The notes: a model not told the origin generated them from the sequence alone. A stretch of DNA of 64,000 bases from Gordionus sp. m RMFG-2023 (GCF_954871325.1 NC_088775.1:62845561-62909560); one strand, 5' to 3'; shown: positions 49,661 to 62,034, numbered from the stretch's first letter. Made by a program: numbers and translations.

Positions 49661-49919
49661 TTTTACAAATTAATAAATTTATTATTTATTTTAGATTTAT
49701 TTATTATTATTTAATATTAATTTATTATTATAAATTTATTTTATATTTTTTTTAAAATATATTTTATATATTTTGATAGCTAATTTTTTTTATTTTTTGT
49801 GTTATATATTTTTTTAATAAATTTTTTTGGTTCGGGGCCGAAATATTCCCACAGCTGTTTGGAGTCAAATGAAAGAAAGATGGTGAATACAAACAAGACA
49901 CATTTAACATTTCAATTTA

Positions 49920-50560
49920 ATAAATTTTAAAATATTTATATTATAATTTATGCAATATATATTTATGAATATTTAATTAAATATAAAATATTCAAATATA
50001 TCTAAAGTAATATTTAAATATATATATAAGGTAATATTAAATTATATATAAAGTAATATTTAATAAATAATTAAAATATTAAATTATATATAAAGTAATA
50101 TTTAATAAATAATTATATATATCTAAAGTAATATTTAAATATATATATATAAAGTAATATTTAAATTTATATATAAGGTAATATTAAATTATATATAAAG
50201 AAATATTTAAATATAAATAATTAAAATATTTATATGATAATTTGTGCAATATATTATAAAATATTTAAATATATCTAAAGTAATATTTAAATATATATAT
50301 AAAGTTATTTAAATATAAATATAAGGTAATATTAAATTATATATAAAGTAATATTTAAATATATATATAAAGTAATATTTAAATATATATATAAGGTAAT
50401 ATTAAATTATATATAAAGAAATATTTAAATATAAATAATTAAAATCGTTATATGATAATTTATGCAATATATTATAAAATATTTAAAAAGTAATATTTAA
50501 ATATATAAATAAAGTATTATTAAAAACCTTAAATATATATAAACTAATATAAAATAAAAT
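49920..50560. repeat. AT minisatellite with AAAGTAATATTTAAATATAT units
   Basis: Irregular tandem units of roughly 20-60 bases (TATATAAAGTAATATTTAAA) with larger duplicated blocks near 49990-50230 and 50270-50460. No coding capacity. Confidence 0.75.
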
Positions 50561-51161
50561 ATAGGAAGAATGTATTTAAATTCGCTAAAATAATTGGTTA
50601 ATTTATAATTAATAAAGTTCTGCCACCATAAAGTTTTTTAGGATAAATGATGTAATGATACGAGTTTTCTAAATAAAAAAATGTAACCATAAAGTTTTTT
50701 AATATAAAGATTGTTTATTTTATTTTAAATTATTAATTTAATTTTATATAATATATTTTAAAATTTTACATTTTTTTTATCAAACTAAAAAAATCAGGTT
50801 TATATAATAATTTTCATATTAATATATAAAAATTTGTATAATTAAAATCAATCTACACAATTAATAAAAAAATCAACTTATATCAACATAAAAAAAACAA
50901 TTTAAAGGTTAGTATTAATCGGTCATATTAACAATAATAATTAATTAATATAAATGATTATTGTTAATAACAGAATGTAGACTATCTGGCTTATGTTAAT
51001 TGTTAGGTATAAAAGATTAATCTGAAATTTCTGAACCCAAAAATAAATTTTACATAGTTAGTGGAATGTGTTTATATTTATGAAGATCTTTAAGTGGATA
51101 GTTAAAAATTGAAAAGTTAACAAAATCCAGTATATCATATTAAAATTTTTTAATTACTTCT

Positions 51162-53061
51162 AGTGCTGTAAACGTTACTACAAAAAAGAAACGCGTTACA
51201 GTTACCCGTTACATCTGAAAAAGGGAACCCGTTACGGTTACCTTAAAAAGAAACGCGCATTGAACGACTTGTCTTTATCTAAAAATCTTTGTAATTCAGA
51301 TATGTCATAAGAGTCGTCATATGCAATTATCCTTAATATGACTATCTATTAATTTCCTTCTTTCCCATGCTTCCCTTAAAAATGGCTGCAGAGTTTGAAG
51401 ATTGCCCCCATTTTATTCCATAATAGCTTACACTTAGAAAATGTAATTTTTAAAATAATTTTAGAGTGTACATCGTTATTTCAATGTCAACAGTAATAAA
51501 AAATAAATAATTTTATAGTACAATTAAATGTTTTTATTTTTTAAATATTTTAAAGAATATTTTGAGTCTAAAGCGGACACATAGTATATAATGAGAAAAG
51601 GGAGAGAAAAACGAATATTATAAGATGCCTCCTCAAATTTAATCAATCAGGTAGATAAAAAAATATATTTTGAAGTAACTTCTCCCTCCAAGCTCTTGTA
51701 GAAAATTCGAGCCATATGGGGTCCAGACCCGGAGTTGTTTATAATTTTTAAATAGCATAGCCCAAGTCAGCTACGGGATAAAAAATCTTTTACTCAGGTT
51801 TAGTTATGATTTAATTAAATTGAATTTGCTTAGTTCTACTCTTGGGTAAACTAAGAAAAAATAAATCTCATTTACTAATCTTTCAAATTTTATTATACAT
51901 TTAAATTTAATTATAAATTAGTAGGTTTATTATTTTTTTCTACATTAATTCCATTTTCTAACTAAGCATTCAAATATTTGTTCAAATTGCGATGATTTTG
52001 GCTGTTTGTTTGATTTAACTATTTTTTCTCTTCCAGACTATGTTAAATCATCTTATATAATTATTAGTTTATATATAGTTACTTAACTATCAAAACAACA
52101 CTCAGGTATTACAACAACAAACAACTACGTTTTAATGTATCTATTTTTTTTTACTTCAATTATTTTTTTCTCTTGAAACACGAAAATTTTATTTCTTTAT
52201 TTTTCTTTTCTTAAAATATGATATCGTACATAAAAAAAAATAATTGTCTCCAAGTGTTTTATTTTAATTATTTTTGCAAAGAAAATAATTTTATATGGAT
52301 AAGATAACATGTTTCATTAAATCATCACAACTAAGGGAATGACAGCGTTGCCTGTTTGTATATAGAAAAAAAATGTTTTTTTTATTCTTTAACTTTAAAA
52401 AAAAAATTATTCTGTAAACATACTCTTTATCCTACCCATAGTGGCGCCACTATTTTATTATGAATAAAAATAATCGTAAGAGGAAAATAATTTCCAGGAA
52501 AAGAAAGAAAACATAATAAATTTTCCACAAAAAAACCTAAGATATAGGAACTAATTGAAAAGATGATGATGGAGTCGACATGGACAAATCGGCCAATGGA
52601 GGAATCAGGCATACCTCCTAAAAAATCGTAGATAACATACAAAACAAAATATTTTGAAAAGATGATGATGGAAATAACAGTCGACCTGGACAAATCGGCC
52701 AATGGAGGATTCAGACATACACTCCCAAAAAAAATCGTAGATACCAAACAAAACAAAATATTTTGAAAAATTTATGTGATTTTTTAAAAGAGAGAAGAGA
52801 CTTACTTAATTTTTTCTTGGAGAACATATTGTTTCATTTGAATAATATAACTTATTTTTTTATATACCATTTATATATATTATAATAATTTCTTATCTGT
52901 AAATTTTAAAAAAATTTGATAAGCAAAATAATAATTGTAAGATTTGAAATATATAATATTCACTGCTTATAATCACCTCTGAAATATATATTTTTATGAA
53001 TAAAATTCAAGGTTACAACGTTAGTAACTACGTTACTTTTTTTTACATTACTTTACAGCAC
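51162..53061. mobile_element. Non-autonomous element with GTGCTGTAAA ends and GTTAC-rich subterminal repeats
   Basis: TAGTGCTGTAAACGTTACTA at the left and TTACTTTACAGCACA at the right, with CGTTACAGTTACCCGTTAC-like repeats inside the left end and GTTAGTAACTACGTTAC inside the right. No matching target duplication seen. The interior holds no transposase. Confidence 0.6.
52555..52765. repeat. Tandem duplication, period about 105 bases
   Basis: AAAGATGATGATGGA... ACAAATCGGCCAATGGAGG... AAAATCGTAGAT occurs twice. The 109-residue minus frame across it is not a recognised protein. Confidence 0.8.
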
Positions 53062-53769
53062 AAATTAATATATAAATATTTATATTTTAGAAGGCAGATT
53101 TTATAATTTGTTACCGGATTAATTTATTAATCTATTTAATTAAAACCTATGATTGACCAAGACATATAAAAGTCTAATAATAAATTAATCAATTGTTTTA
53201 GTTAAAAAAATCAGCAATATATATTCAAAAATGATTATTTGAATAAAATAAGGATTCAAAATTTAAATTTTGTATTTCTTTTATCAATTATCTCCTTCCT
53301 TATACTTGTTTAGATGGACATGATACAAAAAAAATTTGAATAATAAAATTTTATGTTACAAATTTTATAAATTATGGATTTTCTCAAATGACAATAAAAT
53401 TTAAAATATCCTTTATTAAAATATAATAAATAATAAATAGTAATATGACATTTTAAAACAACTACAACTTAATTAATATGGAGAAAAAAATTTCATAGAT
53501 GGAAAAGATGTAATCCTTTTCACCAATCTTTTCCTCACAGATATAACACCATTCAATCTCAATATAAATATAGAACTTCCAATTTAATTTTACTTTTACA
53601 AAGAATAATAAATTCAATTTTTATATGTTAGCATTTTTTACAATTAATAATAAAAATATCTAAAAAACAATTGAATTTGTAATAAAATGAAATTTACATT
53701 GAAACATATTCACCACCATCCTGATAAATCTAAAGAAGAGCAATATGCAATTATGAATAAACTAAAAGT

Positions 53770-53890
53770 ACAAATTATCCCCACATCACTGTCTCCAACT
53801 TCTTGTGGAGGATTGAACATTTGACTTTCTTCCAACAAGTTCCCAGAAATCCCCACATTACTGTCTCCAACTTCTTGTCGAGGATTTATC
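53770..53890. repeat. Two tandem copies of a roughly 74-base sequence
   Basis: ATCCCCACATCACTGTCTCC at 53777 and its near copy at 53850, each followed by AACTTCTTGT. A minus reading gives EVGDSDVGI twice; no family recognised. Confidence 0.75.
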
Positions 53891-53914
53891 AAAGGAGGCA
53901 CTAATGTCGTGACT

Positions 53915-53992
53915 GATTAAATATTTATAATAAAATTTAAAAATAATTTTGTAAAATACTTTCTCTTCTTCCACTCAAAATAATTATTGTTC
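53915..53992 (+). repeat. 78-base direct repeat, left flank of the OTU-MULE
   Basis: GATTAAATATTTATAATAAA to TAATTATTGTTC; recurs at 59927-60004 with two mismatches. It abuts the left end of the element. Confidence 0.9.
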
Positions 53993-53999
53993 CGGTGGG

Positions 54000-54310
54000 T
54001 CTATTTATCGCTCGGCTAAAAATATCCCTCTGCTAGTAAATATCGCTCGACATACCACATGATAAATTATTTATTACTAAATATCGCTCGACTGGGAAAT
54101 ATCGCTCGGCTAACCACATAATAAATCATTTTTTACTAAATATCGCTCGATTGGGAAATGTGGCTCGGCTAACCACATAATAAATCATTTTTTACTAAAT
54201 ATCGCTCGATTGGGAAATGTGGCTCGGCTAACCACATAATAAATCATTTATTATTTAAATTACGCTCGGCTAATTACATAATAAATTTTTTACTACTAAA
54301 TATCGCTCGG
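54000..54310 (+). repeat. TCGCTCGGCT array in the left inverted end
   Basis: About ten CGCTCGGCT/CGCTCGACT cores in alternating spacing, with CCACATAATAAATCATTT between; units of roughly 58-62 bases. The CG-rich cores stand out in AT-rich DNA and are candidate transposase-binding sites. Confidence 0.85.
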
Positions 54311-54940
54311 CTTATATTTATGTATTAAATTTCCAAACATTTTCCAGTGGGTTTTCACTTTCCTATTATTAATTGAGAATTAATTAGTTTATAAATAAGA
54401 TAAAGGTTTGGACAGGTGTAAAAAATTATCTATTAGATATTTTAGCTTCAATACTTTTATAAAATTAAAATTGCTCATAACATTTTTTATTTATTAAAGT
54501 AAAAGAAATAATATTCTATCCGCTAGATGGCGTTTTTAAATTTTTAATTATAAAATTTAAAAATAATATTTTTGAATGTGTTTAATAAATTTCGCCATAT
54601 TCTATCATGATGACTAAAATATTTATGATTTTTTTTATAGCATTATCTATATTTTGGTAAAAAATGAGTAGTCTTTTTTAAATTTTGCAATTTTTATTAA
54701 TCAGATAAATTAATAACGATGGTAATTCATTTTATTCATTCATATATAAATCATAATTATTTTTACCAAATTGATATATACTGTTATTATAATATAATTA
54801 TTGCGTTCATAAAATATAATTTGTTCGGCAGAGAAGATTTAAATATACATTTAGGATAATAAAATTATATATTGATGAAATAGATTATGAGCAGGGGAAA
54901 ATTGGGGAAAAATAAGGAATTAAAATTTATAAAAAATATT

Positions 54941-56142
54941 TTATCGAGTCCTTTCTGCTTTAATTCTACGTCGCTGATGTGGTCTTTTTGAGCCTTTTGG
55001 TTTTAAAACAGATAAAGTTTTATCTAATGAATGTAATTTATCTTTGCTTTGACTATTAAGTAAATTATTTAATGTATCATGACAATCTATCGATTCGGGT
55101 ATTAAATAATTGCGATATTCATTATTTAAAAAATATTCTCCTTTTCCTGAGAAGGATCTTTCAAATTCTTTTTCTTGTAACATTGTGATATCCTTAATTT
55201 TTTCGATTAATTCTTTTAAAGGACGTTGTTTCCAGTTTATATATGATTTTAAAACATGGTTCATAGATTCGCAGTTGTTATTTGTCCATAAACAATTTAT
55301 TATTTTATTTTTTAGGGGAATGTAAACATGTTTAAATTACTTTTTGAAATTTATTTTTTATATATGGCAAAAAAATATTTAAATTTTCATTATTACAATA
55401 ATTGTATAAATCGTTTAATTTTTCATTATATATTTGGTCATTCCGAGAAAATATAATCCCATTAAAAGAAAAAATATCCTGTATAATTTTTTTAGACATA
55501 ACAGCATTTACACCTTGTTTTTCCAACAAATATTTTCTTATATTGTCTTTTAAATGACGTGTGCATATTAAATGAGTATTAAATTTAAATATTTCCTGAA
55601 TAGGTTTTACTATAGCCTTTTCTTGGTCACTACCAAATATGATATTTTTAATATTTATTTTATTTTTTAAAATACAGAATGCAAATGAGAGAAAAAAGTA
55701 TGATAAGTGGTCATATCAGAATCTCCATGCAAATATATTGGTCCTAAAAATATAGGGGATTCATCTGTTTTATATCTCTTAACTGCTATATGTTTAAATA
55801 CTATAGCAGTTAGGTATAGATCACCCAAATTAAATGTTTTATCAACGCCTAATATACAGAAGTCAGATTGGTTTGACAAAAACTTAATAGTTTTAATAAT
55901 AAAATGATAACAAATTATCGATGGTGTTTTCTCTTTGATGTGAATTATTGATTGGATAAATGGCGAAATATGTAGATCATTAGAAATTTGTAAAATATTA
56001 TCCGCAAAATTTAGAGGTCCTTTGTATCTTTTTTAAGTTTATAATTTAAGTTATAAATTTGTTTTAAATTTTTTGGTTTAATTGGGTCTTTTTGAAATAT
56101 ATAATTATTATAAATATTGCGACATGTTTGATTGTCCTTTAT
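54941..56142 (-). pseudogene. MULE transposase core of the OTU-MULE fusion, broken
   Basis: Contains ILGVDKTFNLGDLYLTAIVF (first catalytic D), FLGPIYLHGDSDMTTYHTFF, IIFGSDQEKAIVKPIQEIF (second D), ICTRHLKDNIRKYL, and NNNCESMNHVLKSYINWK (third acid E), so the DDE set is legible. Lesions: the stop at 56143, a frameshift near 56030, another near 55680 and one near 55330. The C-terminus is basic (KGSKRPHQRRRIKAERTR, end 54941). It is not functional as it stands. Confidence 0.85.
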
Positions 56143-57466
56143 TTAATTTCTAATGTTTGATAATAACTGATTTGAAGTCCGTACATAAGTATTTACAATC
56201 TTTTTGGAATTCCCATGGCAAGCGGGACCTGGCCATTGTCCTATATATTCCACTAAATATATATCTTTGAAATCGTAATTAGGCTTTTCAATAAAATTAA
56301 TTTTTAAAATTCGGCGTTTATACTCTTTACTTCTCTTTAAAATACTATAGTATTTATAAAGAACAATTATATTTTTGGTTAAAGGTTGAGGTTCTATTTT
56401 TTTAAAAATTCTAGAACCACCTAGATGAGTGTCCTGCCTAAATAGGCCATCTTTAAAAATATACGGACCTTGAACAATATCATTATATATATTATAATAT
56501 AATTTTCTTGAGCTTGATTTTGAGCCTGTCCATGGCCCACAATCATCTATATATAAATTTTTATTCTTATAATTTGTAAAATTATTATTAGAAATTAAAA
56601 AATACATATTATATTTTATACCTAAAGGTATTTCGTGCAATATATTATTGGGAGAAAGCAAAATTTTTATGGATTTTACAATGTTTAAAAAAAACCCATA
56701 GTTTGGATGACCTCCTTCGGCTATAATATTGTTTAAAAAAAACGTAAAGATTTTAATCGGATATCTTCGGTACATGGTTTTTTTAAAATATTTTTCTATC
56801 GAAAATGATAAATCTTTTATGATATTGTTGGACAGTTGGGGTTTTTTTGTTAATGTATTAATATAATTATTTGGTATGAGAGATACAAAGTGATTGATTC
56901 TAATATTAAATATATCATTTGGACATATGATAGATGTCCACATGATTAAAATATGAGGCTTTAAACTCTGGCTTACACCCCTGCCATAAAGGATATCGGT
57001 AAAAGCCTTTAATGAATTTGATGGGCAAAATACGTAAATTGGTTTGCCAAGAGCAGCACTTAATGCGCATATATGAATTTGCTCAGCCCAAACATTTATA
57101 TTTAGAGCCGAATCGAGTATCTCATAATACTCATTCACCCATATATTTGGATTAATTTTATAGTTTTGGAAAAAATCAGGATGGTTTTTATCATAATATT
57201 GAGGATTCATAATTATTTCTATTGCCGTTATCAGTCTTAAAAAAATATGATGTATTTGTGTTTTATATAATGACAATGAAACCGCCCGGTAAAAGCAATT
57301 ACCATCAGATTCAATTTTCTGTGGAATATAATTTTCTAAGATTGGAGATTGCGCCATTTGTATAATTTTTTCACTTGAATCTTTTGATATTTTCTTTAAC
57401 GTTATTGGTTGTGGATCTCTTAATTTATTTTTTTCTATTAAGGCCATAGCTGGATCTCTTTTTAAT
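56143..57466 (-). CDS. OTU cysteine-protease domain of the MULE fusion protein
   Basis: 434 codons from the ATG at 57447. The OTU domain has the catalytic DGNC motif (KIESDGNCFYRAVSLSLY, C51) and the matching histidine in INHFVSLIP about 140 residues on. OTU enzymes remove ubiquitin. Downstream are DDCGPWTGSKSS and VEYIGQWPG, then RTSNQLLSNIRN, where a TAA at 56143 interrupts. The frame continues past it with KDNQTCRNIYNNY and NLKQIYNLNYKLKK, so OTU and transposase were one protein. A strong acceptor (TTCTTTTTTTGCAG) ends at 57467, so an upstream exon is likely. This part itself has no lesion before 56143. Confidence 0.85.
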
Positions 57467-57469
57467 CTG

Positions 57470-57713
57470 CAAAAAAAGAAAAAATTAATTTTTTTTCAAG
57501 TGATGAATCTTGAGTAAATAAAAAGAACGAAGATAACCCTAAATCAAATAAGATTTTTATAAAATGTAACCATATCAAGGTTTTATTAAAATTGATAAAA
57601 TTTCTTGATATCAAATAAAATTGCCAAAATCTTTGATTTCCAATTTGGATGTATGAAAATGTGAGTGCTCTGTCTGAACCCTTGTGCGAATATTCAGAGT
57701 CGGCACACAACAT
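57470..57713 (-). CDS. Possible 5' exon of the OTU-MULE gene
   Basis: Frame begins MLCADSEYSHKGSDRALTFS and continues IQIGNQRFWQFYLISRNF. A donor-like ATATG|GTTACA lies inside it, which with the acceptor before 57466 could join it to the OTU part. No family is recognised, so the start and the donor are guesses. Confidence 0.4.
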
Positions 57714-57719
57714 TGGGTA

Positions 57720-59285
57720 AAATTAATATTTATATTAATATTTTCTAAAACAATTCAAAAACTACCCTACCAGTCTAATTTCCTAATAAAAACAGCGATT
57801 TGTCAAATTTTATTAAATTATGGCCCTAGAATGATATTATATAGTTCCGTATTATTTTTTTAAATGATGGTCACCAGAACTCCAAATGATAAATATTTTT
57901 ACGGTGAATTCTTAAACTAAATATAAGATTAATTTTAATAAAAAATTTGTATCTGTTATTTTAACTAAATTAAGTTTTTTCTGGGCACCGAACCTGAATC
58001 CCAACCTGGTTCAGATATTTTTTGCAAATAAACTCGAACCCTTTTTTAATAGGGTCACAGCATGTAACAACCTATGTATCTTTATTTGAATAAAAAGTAA
58101 AAACCATAATAAAATAATTGACTATATTTTGTGAATCATTACATAGGTAAAGGAAATATGAAGAGTAAATGAATATTAACCTTAATATAGCATCCTCCAT
58201 TGTGAATATGAATTCGAAAAAAAATTGATGATATGTAATAAATAAATGATTATATTTTGAAGTGAATTGTGATTGTGAATAAGAATTAGAAAAAAAAATT
58301 TATGATGTGTAATAAATGATTATTTTGAAGTGAATTGTGATTGATATTATGTTATTTTAATTTTTAACTATTAATACTTTTTGAATCCTTTTGCCGCCTG
58401 GCTGGCATCTTAAAATTTGAGTTTTATTTTTTTTAATATTAATAACTTCCGTTTTTTACATATTTTTTTTTCTCATAATAGCATAACTTTCAATTGTATT
58501 TCCCTCCCTTTCCTTTTTTTCCCCAAAAGAAATTAAATAATAAAAATATTATTTGTTTCCATCTTTTTTTTCAAAAGTTGAAATCATAATTTTCATCTAT
58601 TTCTATAAAAATCTATCATGTTTTCTTTCCAAATTATAAAGTATCAAAGCTACCAACCGATTTATCAATTCTCATATTTTGAGATTGCCCTATATCGCTT
58701 AGAATTAAAACAGAAATAATGCTAAAAAAAATCCTCAAACGTCGAGAATAAATACTCAACTTTCAGAAAATACTGAATATAATTTTTTAGAAATATTTCC
58801 GTTATTTTAGCGGCAGGGTTATTTTTGAAAATTTAAACAAAAATTATTCGGGAATTTTTTTCCGGTTTTTTTTTCAAGGATTTATTTTCCCCTATATTAA
58901 ATTTAAAACTTAAAAAATGGGTGTATTTGCATCTAGATCCATTTAAAAAGTGTATTTTAACAACTCTGGGGATCATATATATAAAATAATAGTTTGTATA
59001 ATTCTTTATAAATTTGATAATATATAAAATATTTTTAAATATAGAATCGGCTCAAACGGCTTATTGAGCCGCACTAGTCAAAGCCGTTTTTTACGACTAC
59101 GAGATTTTTCACTGAACTCTCACCTGAACCCATTTTTTTAGAAGGGGGGGGGTTTACAACTCTGATATATATTGATGAAATATATTCGATATTCTAGAAA
59201 TATTGGATAATTATGATTATCCTATATAATATCTTAATACAATAAGGCAAAATTTATTAAACGCATTCAAAAATATTATTTTTAT
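57720..59285. other. Non-coding interior of the OTU-MULE
   Basis: AT-rich with short hAT-end-like scraps (TTAACAACTCTGG near 58956; GGCTCAAACGGCTTATTGAG near 59048; GGTTTACAACTCTG near 59152). No gene seen on either strand. Confidence 0.5.
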
Positions 59286-59595
59286 ATTTTATAATAAAAA
59301 AATTAAAAATATTTAATAGAATATGGCGCAATTTAACACATTCAAAAATATGATTTTTAAATTTTATAATAAAAAATTTAAAGACGCCATCTAGCGGATA
59401 GAATATTATTTCTTTTACATAAAAAATGTTATGAGCAATTTTAATTTTATAAAAGTATTGAAGCTAAAATATCTAATAGATAATTTTTTACACCTGTCCA
59501 AACCTTTATCTTATTTATAAACTAATTAATTCTCAATTAATATTAGGAAAGTGAAAACCCACTGGAAAATGTTTGGAAATTTAATACATAAATAT

Positions 59596-59915
59596 AAGCC
59601 GAGCGATATTTAGTAATAAAAAATTTATTATGTAATTAGCCGAGCGTAATTTAAATAATAAATGATTTATTATGTGTTAGCCGAGCCACATTTCCCAATC
59701 GAGCGATATTTAGTAATAAATGATTTATTATGTGGTTAGCTGAGCGATATTTCCCAGTCGAGCGATATTTAGTAATAAATAATTTATCATGTGGTTTGTC
59801 GAGCGACATTTACTAGCCGAGCGATATTTAGTAATAAATGATTTATTATGTGGTTAGCCGAGCGATATTTTCTAGCCGAGCGATATTTTCAGCCGAGCGA
59901 TAAATAGACCCACCC
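59596..59915 (-). repeat. AGCCGAGCGA array in the right inverted end
   Basis: Inverted counterpart of the left array with a slightly different unit order. Confidence 0.85.
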
Positions 59916-59926
59916 AAGAAAAATTT

Positions 59927-60004
59927 GATTAAATATTTATAATAAAATTTAAAAATAATTTTGTAAAATACTTCCTCTTCTTCCACTAAAAATAATTATT
60001 GTTC
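59927..60004 (+). repeat. 78-base direct repeat, right flank of the OTU-MULE
   Basis: 76 of 78 bases identical with the left copy, separated from the element end by 11 bases (AAGAAAAATTT). Confidence 0.9.
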
Positions 60005-60189
60005 TTCTAATGTTCTATTTCTTAAAAAAATTTGCCATATATCATTAAAACCAATTACCTTGGCCTTGTTCAGAAAAATATATTCTAATAATATAGAATC
60101 TTGCTAATACTATGATAGAATCTTACTAATACTAATATGTAAATATTAATTAAAACCAATTACCTTTGCCTTGAGGTACTGTATTTATA

Positions 60190-61010
60190 TTTGATATTAG
60201 CTTTTAAGGTTTAGTCTTTATTTATAATTTTCTACAAAAATGGTATGTAAATAGCTTTTGAGGTTTAGTCTTTATTTTATAATTTTCTACAAAAATGGTA
60301 TATAAATAGCTTTTGAGGTTTAGTCTTTATTTTATATTTCTACAAAAATGGTATGTATATAGCTTTTAAGGTTTAGTCTTTATTTTATAATTTTCTACAA
60401 AAATGGTATATAAATAGCTTTTGAGGTTTAGTCTTTATTTTATAATTTTCTACAAAAATGGTATATAAATAGCTTTTGAGGTTTAGTCTTTATTTTATAA
60501 TTTTCTACAAAAATGGTATGTAAATAGCTTTTAAGGTTAGTCTTTATTTTATAATTTTCTACAAAAATGGTATATAAATAGCTTTTGAGGTTTAGTCTTT
60601 ATTTTATAATTTTCTACAAAAATGGTATGTAAATAGCTTTTGAGGTTTAGTCTTTATTTTATAATTTTCTACAAAAATAGTATGTAAATAGCTTTTGAGG
60701 TTTAGTCTTTATTTTATAATTTTCTACAAAAATGGTATGTAAATAGCTTTTGAGTAGTGTTGTTAAACGGCTCGTTTTGAGCCGATTTTTAAATACGGCT
60801 AACTCAATATTTCTTCTAGAATATTAATAAGCAAGCCTAAAGATTTTGTTTGCAGAAGGAACATTAGTTTGGACATCTATTAGCGAAATCTCAAGGCTTA
60901 AACTATATTTTTCTAGCTAAAATATTGAGTTAGCCGTTTTAGAAAATTGGCTCAAAACGAGCCGTTTAACAACACTACTTTTGAGGTTTAGTCTATTTTA
61001 TAATTTTCTA
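60190..61010 (+). repeat. 55-base minisatellite, about 11 units
   Basis: Unit AATGGTATGTAAATAGCTTT (then TGAGGTTTAGTC...TTTTCTACAAA), spaced exactly 55 bases over long stretches with very few differences. Interrupted at 60755-60977 by a MITE and flanked by larger diverged copies with TTAATTAAAACCAATTACCT at 60145 and 61030-61150. Confidence 0.95.
60755..60977. mobile_element. Complete hAT MITE, 223 bases
   Basis: Perfect inverted ends TAGTGTTGTTAAACGGCTCG continuing into TTTTGAGCC, and exact 8-base duplication CTTTTGAG (60747-60754, 60978-60985). Inserted within a minisatellite unit, so it postdates array growth there. Confidence 0.95.
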
Positions 61011-62034
61011 CAAAAATGTGTATGTAAATATTAATTAAAACCAATTACCTTTACCTTGAAGTACTGTATTTATATTTAATTAGCTTGGTTTCGTCTTAAT
61101 TTTAGAATTTTCAACAAAAATGTGTATGTAAATATTAATTAAAACCAATTACCTTTGCCTTGAGGTACTGTATTTATAATTTTAGAATTTTCTTGGCTTT
61201 ATTTATGTCTACCCTATTGTAAGGATGCGAGAAAGATTCCGATTCCAAGCGCCGATATTCATTCTTTCATTCATCACCCACCAGGAGTGTAGCGTGCACC
61301 ATGTATATTCACTAGTATATAGATCCTATACATGATGTATACCCGTTTTATTATAGTGGACGGTACCACTATGTAGTCAGCTAGCATAGTAAAGAAGAGA
61401 CGAGTAAGAAAGAGGGGATCTATTAGTTCCGTTACCGGCAAGATAGTGTTAAGAATTGTAGCTAATATTAATAATAATGTACCTGACGCCTGGTTAGATT
61501 TAAGAGATGGGAAAAAAATTCTTACTGTTTGGTAAGTATATCCTTGGAAGATAACGCAATGTCTATATAACATGTCCTATTCCTGAGGTATTCAACTTCT
61601 CTGTAATTGTAATCTCACTTTCTGAAGTCCCTTGTCCTAAAGAGCTTATTGTCTTCGTCTGATTTATTCCTTCTTTTATCCTCAACCATTTGTCATTCTA
61701 AGTCAAAAAGTATCCCCATAGATCCTTGTCTGTATTAAGCAAACGATGCTCGGAATCCATGTTATTCACTATTATCATTATTAATATTCATGGTTTTAAG
61801 ATTATCATTGACTTCGTCAAAAATCGTTTATTCAGTAGGGAAAGGAAAAAGGGTGTTATAAAGGGGAGGGGGAAATTTAGAAAAAAAATAAAATAATAAT
61901 TATACTTATCTCGTCTCTTTTTATTTAAACCATAATTCCAATTGCGCCAAAACATAAGTTGTCATTAGACTGGGGATAAGAGATTGGAAATAAGGCAGTG
62001 CGAGAAATAGTCTGATACCTCCACGATTCCTGCT
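61011..62034. other. Minisatellite edge and probable LINE 3' region
   Basis: 61030-61190 holds diverged relatives of the 55-base array. From about 61200 the GC content rises and no ORF of recognised type is found; the minus frame at 61274-61573 has no family match. It is likely the 3' untranslated region of the minus-strand LINE. Confidence 0.45.

Larger units (their letters stand above)
53993..59915 (-). mobile_element. MULE transposon encoding an OTU-MULE fusion, broken
   Basis: Inverted ends (G)GGTGGGTCTATTTATCGC and about 620 bases in all (left 53993 to about 54615, right about 59290 to 59915). Each starts with tandem units of roughly 60 bases carrying ATCGCTCGGCTAACCACATA, then a shared unique part. 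The coding region (54941-57713) is on the minus strand. No 8-11 base target duplication is found; instead a 78-base direct repeat flanks it. The region between 57.72 and 59.2 kb holds no gene but includes hAT-end-like scraps near 58950 and 59050-59160. Confidence 0.88.

Noticed and set aside
53915-60004. 78-base repeats as an ordinary MULE target duplication
   Set aside because: Far longer than the 8-11 bases of the superfamily, and the right copy is separated from the element by 11 bases; kept as an unexplained observation.
61274-61573. 99-residue minus ORF before the LINE
   Set aside because: No family match, no splice context, and it lies in the probable LINE 3' untranslated region.
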